Source: Pseudomonas bharatica CSV86
GTDB lineage: Bacteria; Pseudomonadota; Gammaproteobacteria; Pseudomonadales; Pseudomonadaceae
NCBI RefSeq assembly: GCF_000319305.2
Contig: NZ_AMWJ02000002.1
Location: 1,116,001 to 1,180,000, forward strand
Direction: 5' to 3'
DNA length: 64,000 nt
The notes beneath the pieces are model-generated. The model did not search any database and was not told the origin of the DNA. It was given only the letters and a program-made list of their open reading frames with translations. Positions 62,022 to 64,000 of this stretch are shown piece by piece (the stretch's first letter is position 1; each line of letters begins with the position of its first letter). The translations under genes were made by a program, and so were the position numbers.

Positions 62022-62103
62022 ACCGCTATCGCGGGCAACGCCAGCTCCCACAGGGTCTGCGGTGCACGCGTCCCTTGTGGAGCTGGCGTTGCCAGCGATA
62101 TGA
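62022..62103. repeat. REP doublet 6, variant
   Basis: GGGCAACGCCAGCTCCCACA on the left and TTGTGGAGCTGGCGTTGCCA on the right. It differs from the other five by GGCGTTGCC in place of GGCTTGCC, so it belongs to another REP subfamily. Lies between the convergent toxin and membrane-protein genes. Confidence 0.8.
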
Positions 62104-62122
62104 CAGGGAAGACACAACAAAC

Positions 62123-62449
62123 CTACTGGACCGCCTGCGGCGTCTCCTGCCCCATGCAGCGCACCGCCTGCTTCTTGCTGTCCACCAGCACGCCGGTCAA
62201 GCCCTTCTGCTGCATGTCGAACAGCACCAGCACGCCGTCGATGCACTGGGCCATCTGCGGTGCCGGGTTGATCGATAGCTTGTAGTCCTCGCCCGGCACC
62301 GTCTTGAGCATGGTGAATTCCGATAGCAACAAGGCGTCCTCCGGCTTGGCGAAATGCAGGTAGCCGTAGTACCACAGGGCGCAGACCGTGCCGACGATAC
62401 TGCAGACCCCGGTGATGATCAGGGGGATGGCGTTGCGTTCTTCACTCAT
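62123..62449 (-). CDS. small membrane-anchored hypothetical protein
   Basis: A 108-residue protein with one N-terminal membrane helix (residues ~9-30, PLIITGVCSIVGTVCALWYY) and a soluble domain (residues 35-108). No domain recognised. Its start overlaps the hydrolase stop by 4 bp, so it is the last gene of a three-gene operon. Confidence 0.8.
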   Translation of the reverse strand: MSEERNAIPLIITGVCSIVGTVCALWYYGYLHFAKPEDALLLSEFTMLKTVPGEDYKLSINPAPQMAQCIDGVLVLFDMQQKGLTGVLVDSKKQAVRCMGQETPQAVQ

Positions 62450-63369
62450 TGCGACTTCTCGTCAGGGTAGTTGGGGACTTCGGCCAGGCGGCGCAGGCCG
62501 TTGAAATGTTCGGGGTCGTCGAGGAACCGCAGCATGACCTGGCGCCAGGTCGGGTCGCCGAAGGTCTGCACGTGTCCGCCACGCACCAGTTGCAATACCC
62601 GCGGCGGCGGCGCGGCCTGGTACAGGCGGATACCGTTGTCCATGGGTACCAGCGCATCGTCGATGCTGTGGAAGAACAGCTTGGGCGGGCTGTCCAGGCG
62701 CGCGATGGAACGGATCGCACTGTCTCCATCGGGCACCAGCCACGACAGCGGCACCTGCATCGGCCAGGTCAGCCATGAAGTCCCCAGGGCGAAGCGTCCG
62801 ACATCGCGATAACTGGCCGGGACGCCGTCGAACACCAGCGCCTTGAAGCGCGCAGCCTGCTCGGGATGCTGCGCCAGGTAGTGAATCGCCATCGCCCCGC
62901 CCAGGCTTTGCCCAAGCAGGACCCGTGGCTTGCCCTGGACTTCCGGGGCCTTGTCCAGCCAGTCGAAGGCGGCGGCGAGGTCCTGGTAGACCTCGGGCAG
63001 CGTCGGCTTGCCTGCCGACAGTCCATAACCGCGGTAATCGATCATCAGTACCTGGTAGCCCTGTTCCGGCAGCCAGTAGCTCGCCCCCAGATGCCAGGCC
63101 AGGTTGCCGCCATTACCATGCAGGTGCAGCACCGTGCCCTTCACCTCGACGCCTTCCTTGGCCGGCAGCCACCAGCCATGCAGGCGCGTGCCATCGGCGG
63201 CGGTGAGGGTCACGTCGCGCCAGGCGATCTTCGCCTTTTCTGGCGTGAACGGCTGCCCGGGCTCGGGATAGAACAGTAGCGAACTGCACCCGGACAACCC
63301 CGGCAGCAACAGGCACGAGAGCACTATCGCGCGCCAGCGCTCAGAGAATGTTCGAATAGTCGGCTTCAA
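62446..63369 (-). CDS. alpha/beta hydrolase lipoprotein
   Basis: A 307-residue lipoprotein (lipobox GLSGCSS, C28) with an alpha/beta hydrolase fold: nucleophile S155 in LLGQSLGGAM, acid D237 or D238 in HSIDDALVP, base H266 in RGGHVQTF, oxyanion region HLHGNGGNL. It is a YsgA/BEM46-like serine hydrolase; the substrate is unknown. It overlaps the QEGLA gene by 29 bp and the next gene by 4 bp. Confidence 0.88.
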   Translation of the reverse strand: MKPTIRTFSERWRAIVLSCLLLPGLSGCSSLLFYPEPGQPFTPEKAKIAWRDVTLTAADGTRLHGWWLPAKEGVEVKGTVLHLHGNGGNLAWHLGASYWLPEQGYQVLMIDYRGYGLSAGKPTLPEVYQDLAAAFDWLDKAPEVQGKPRVLLGQSLGGAMAIHYLAQHPEQAARFKALVFDGVPASYRDVGRFALGTSWLTWPMQVPLSWLVPDGDSAIRSIARLDSPPKLFFHSIDDALVPMDNGIRLYQAAPPPRVLQLVRGGHVQTFGDPTWRQVMLRFLDDPEHFNGLRRLAEVPNYPDEKSQ

Positions 63370-64000
63370 TGCGATCCAGGCTCAGGTGATTGAGGAAGTT
63401 GGAGAAGCACATCCATGCCGACAGGGCATTGAGGTCGCGGAACTGCTCCGGCAGGTACTTGGGCGGTTCCACCAGCCCTTCGTCGACCAGCTGGCGCAGG
63501 GTGCGCATGTCTTCCAGGGTGGTCTTGCCGCAGAACAGCAGCGGGATCTGCTCGAGCTTGCCCTTCCTCACGGCCAACTGAATGTAGTTGTAAACCATGA
63601 TGAAACCCTTGAGGTAGGACAAGTCCTTGGTAAATGGCAAGCCGTTCGGCACCGAACCCCGGAACACCCGGCTGGCATTGCCATAGCTCTCCGCCATTTC
63701 GAAGCCCTGGTCGCGGAAGAACTGGTAGATCTGCAGGAAGTCGGCGCCCTCCTCCACCATATGGATGGCGCGGGTGCGGTTGGTCAGCTTGCGCAGGCGG
63801 GTCGGGTAGGAGGCGAAGGCAATCACTTCCATGAGGATCGCCAGGCCTTCCTGGGTGACGGTGGACGACGGCGGGCCCTTGGCGAGAAAGGTGCAGATCG
63901 GCTGGTTGAGGCCGTTGAGAGTAGTGCCGACGTGGACCAGCCCTTCGTGGACCTCCAGCGCCCGCACATCACGGCTGTTGAACATGGCGTCGGCGCGGAT
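63341..64000 (-). CDS. QEGLA-motif protein (DUF1704-like), C-terminal part
   Basis: The last 219 codons of a protein that begins beyond the right edge. TQEGLAILMEVIAFAS carries the QEGLA motif of the flavohemoglobin expression-modulating family (TIGR02421-like), thought to be metallohydrolase-like. The frame is open from the window end to the stop at 63341; an internal ATG at 63985 is not the real start. Confidence 0.82.
   Translation of the reverse strand: MRADAMFNSRDVRALEVHEGLVHVGTTLNGLNQPICTFLAKGPPSSTVTQEGLAILMEVIAFASYPTRLRKLTNRTRAIHMVEEGADFLQIYQFFRDQGFEMAESYGNASRVFRGSVPNGLPFTKDLSYLKGFIMVYNYIQLAVRKGKLEQIPLLFCGKTTLEDMRTLRQLVDEGLVEPPKYLPEQFRDLNALSAWMCFSNFLNHLSLDRIEADYSNIL

Overview
The window is a GC-rich segment of a Pseudomonas chromosome, most like the fluorescens/putida lineages. 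This rests on the gene order (accA-dnaE-rnhB-lpxBA-fabZ-lpxD-skp-bamA-rseP-dxr-cdsA-uppS-frr-pyrH-tsf-rpsB, then map-glnD-dapC), the protein sequences, and six copies of a Pseudomonas-type REP doublet whose conserved arm reads CTGTGGGAGCTGGCTTGCC. No rRNA, tRNA, prophage or CRISPR array was seen.

Region 1 (1-19.7 kb, minus strand) is a dense housekeeping supercluster. It covers translation (rpsB, tsf, frr), UMP kinase (pyrH), isoprenoid, phospholipid and undecaprenyl precursors (dxr, cdsA, uppS), site-2 protease and outer-membrane assembly (rseP, bamA, skp), lipid A (lpxD, lpxA, lpxB), fatty acids (fabZ, accA), DNA replication (dnaE), rnhB and the start of tilS. Region 2 (20-36.9 kb, mostly plus) has map, glnD, dapC, a CPA1 Na+/H+ antiporter, nicotinamidase, dapD, the csdA-csdE-tcdA set for tRNA ct6A and sulfur transfer, an NdvB-type beta-glucan synthase, dapE and rlmA. 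Three steps of the succinylase lysine/diaminopimelate pathway (dapC, dapD, dapE) therefore lie within 12 kb.

Region 3 (36.9-40.3 kb) is the accessory part: a complete 2,985-bp ISL3-family element with 24-bp terminal inverted repeats (20/24 identical) and a perfect 8-bp target duplication (ATTTTTAT). It carries an ArsR-type regulator and an ArsP/YraQ-like permease with a seven-cysteine loop. The transposase gene starts only 12 bp after the permease stop, so transposase and permease probably form one operon whose promoter region holds ArsR-like operators. The element has split a cold-shock gene from its apparent promoter.

Region 4 (40.3-64 kb) holds plsB, two envelope proteins, a MexJK-like RND pump with a palindromic operator, two RelE-type toxin-antitoxin modules, a TetR regulator, rsmJ, an extensin-like protein, a PEP-mutase-like enzyme, a YecE protein, tsaB, adk, ppc, an AlgU-type promoter ahead of two lipoproteins (the second LptF-like), a lipoprotein hydrolase and a QEGLA-motif protein.

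Three core genes (dnaE, rseP, ppc) each carry one single-base contraction in a G or C homopolymer. Because these genes are essential or central and the lesions are of one kind, base-calling errors are the likeliest explanation.
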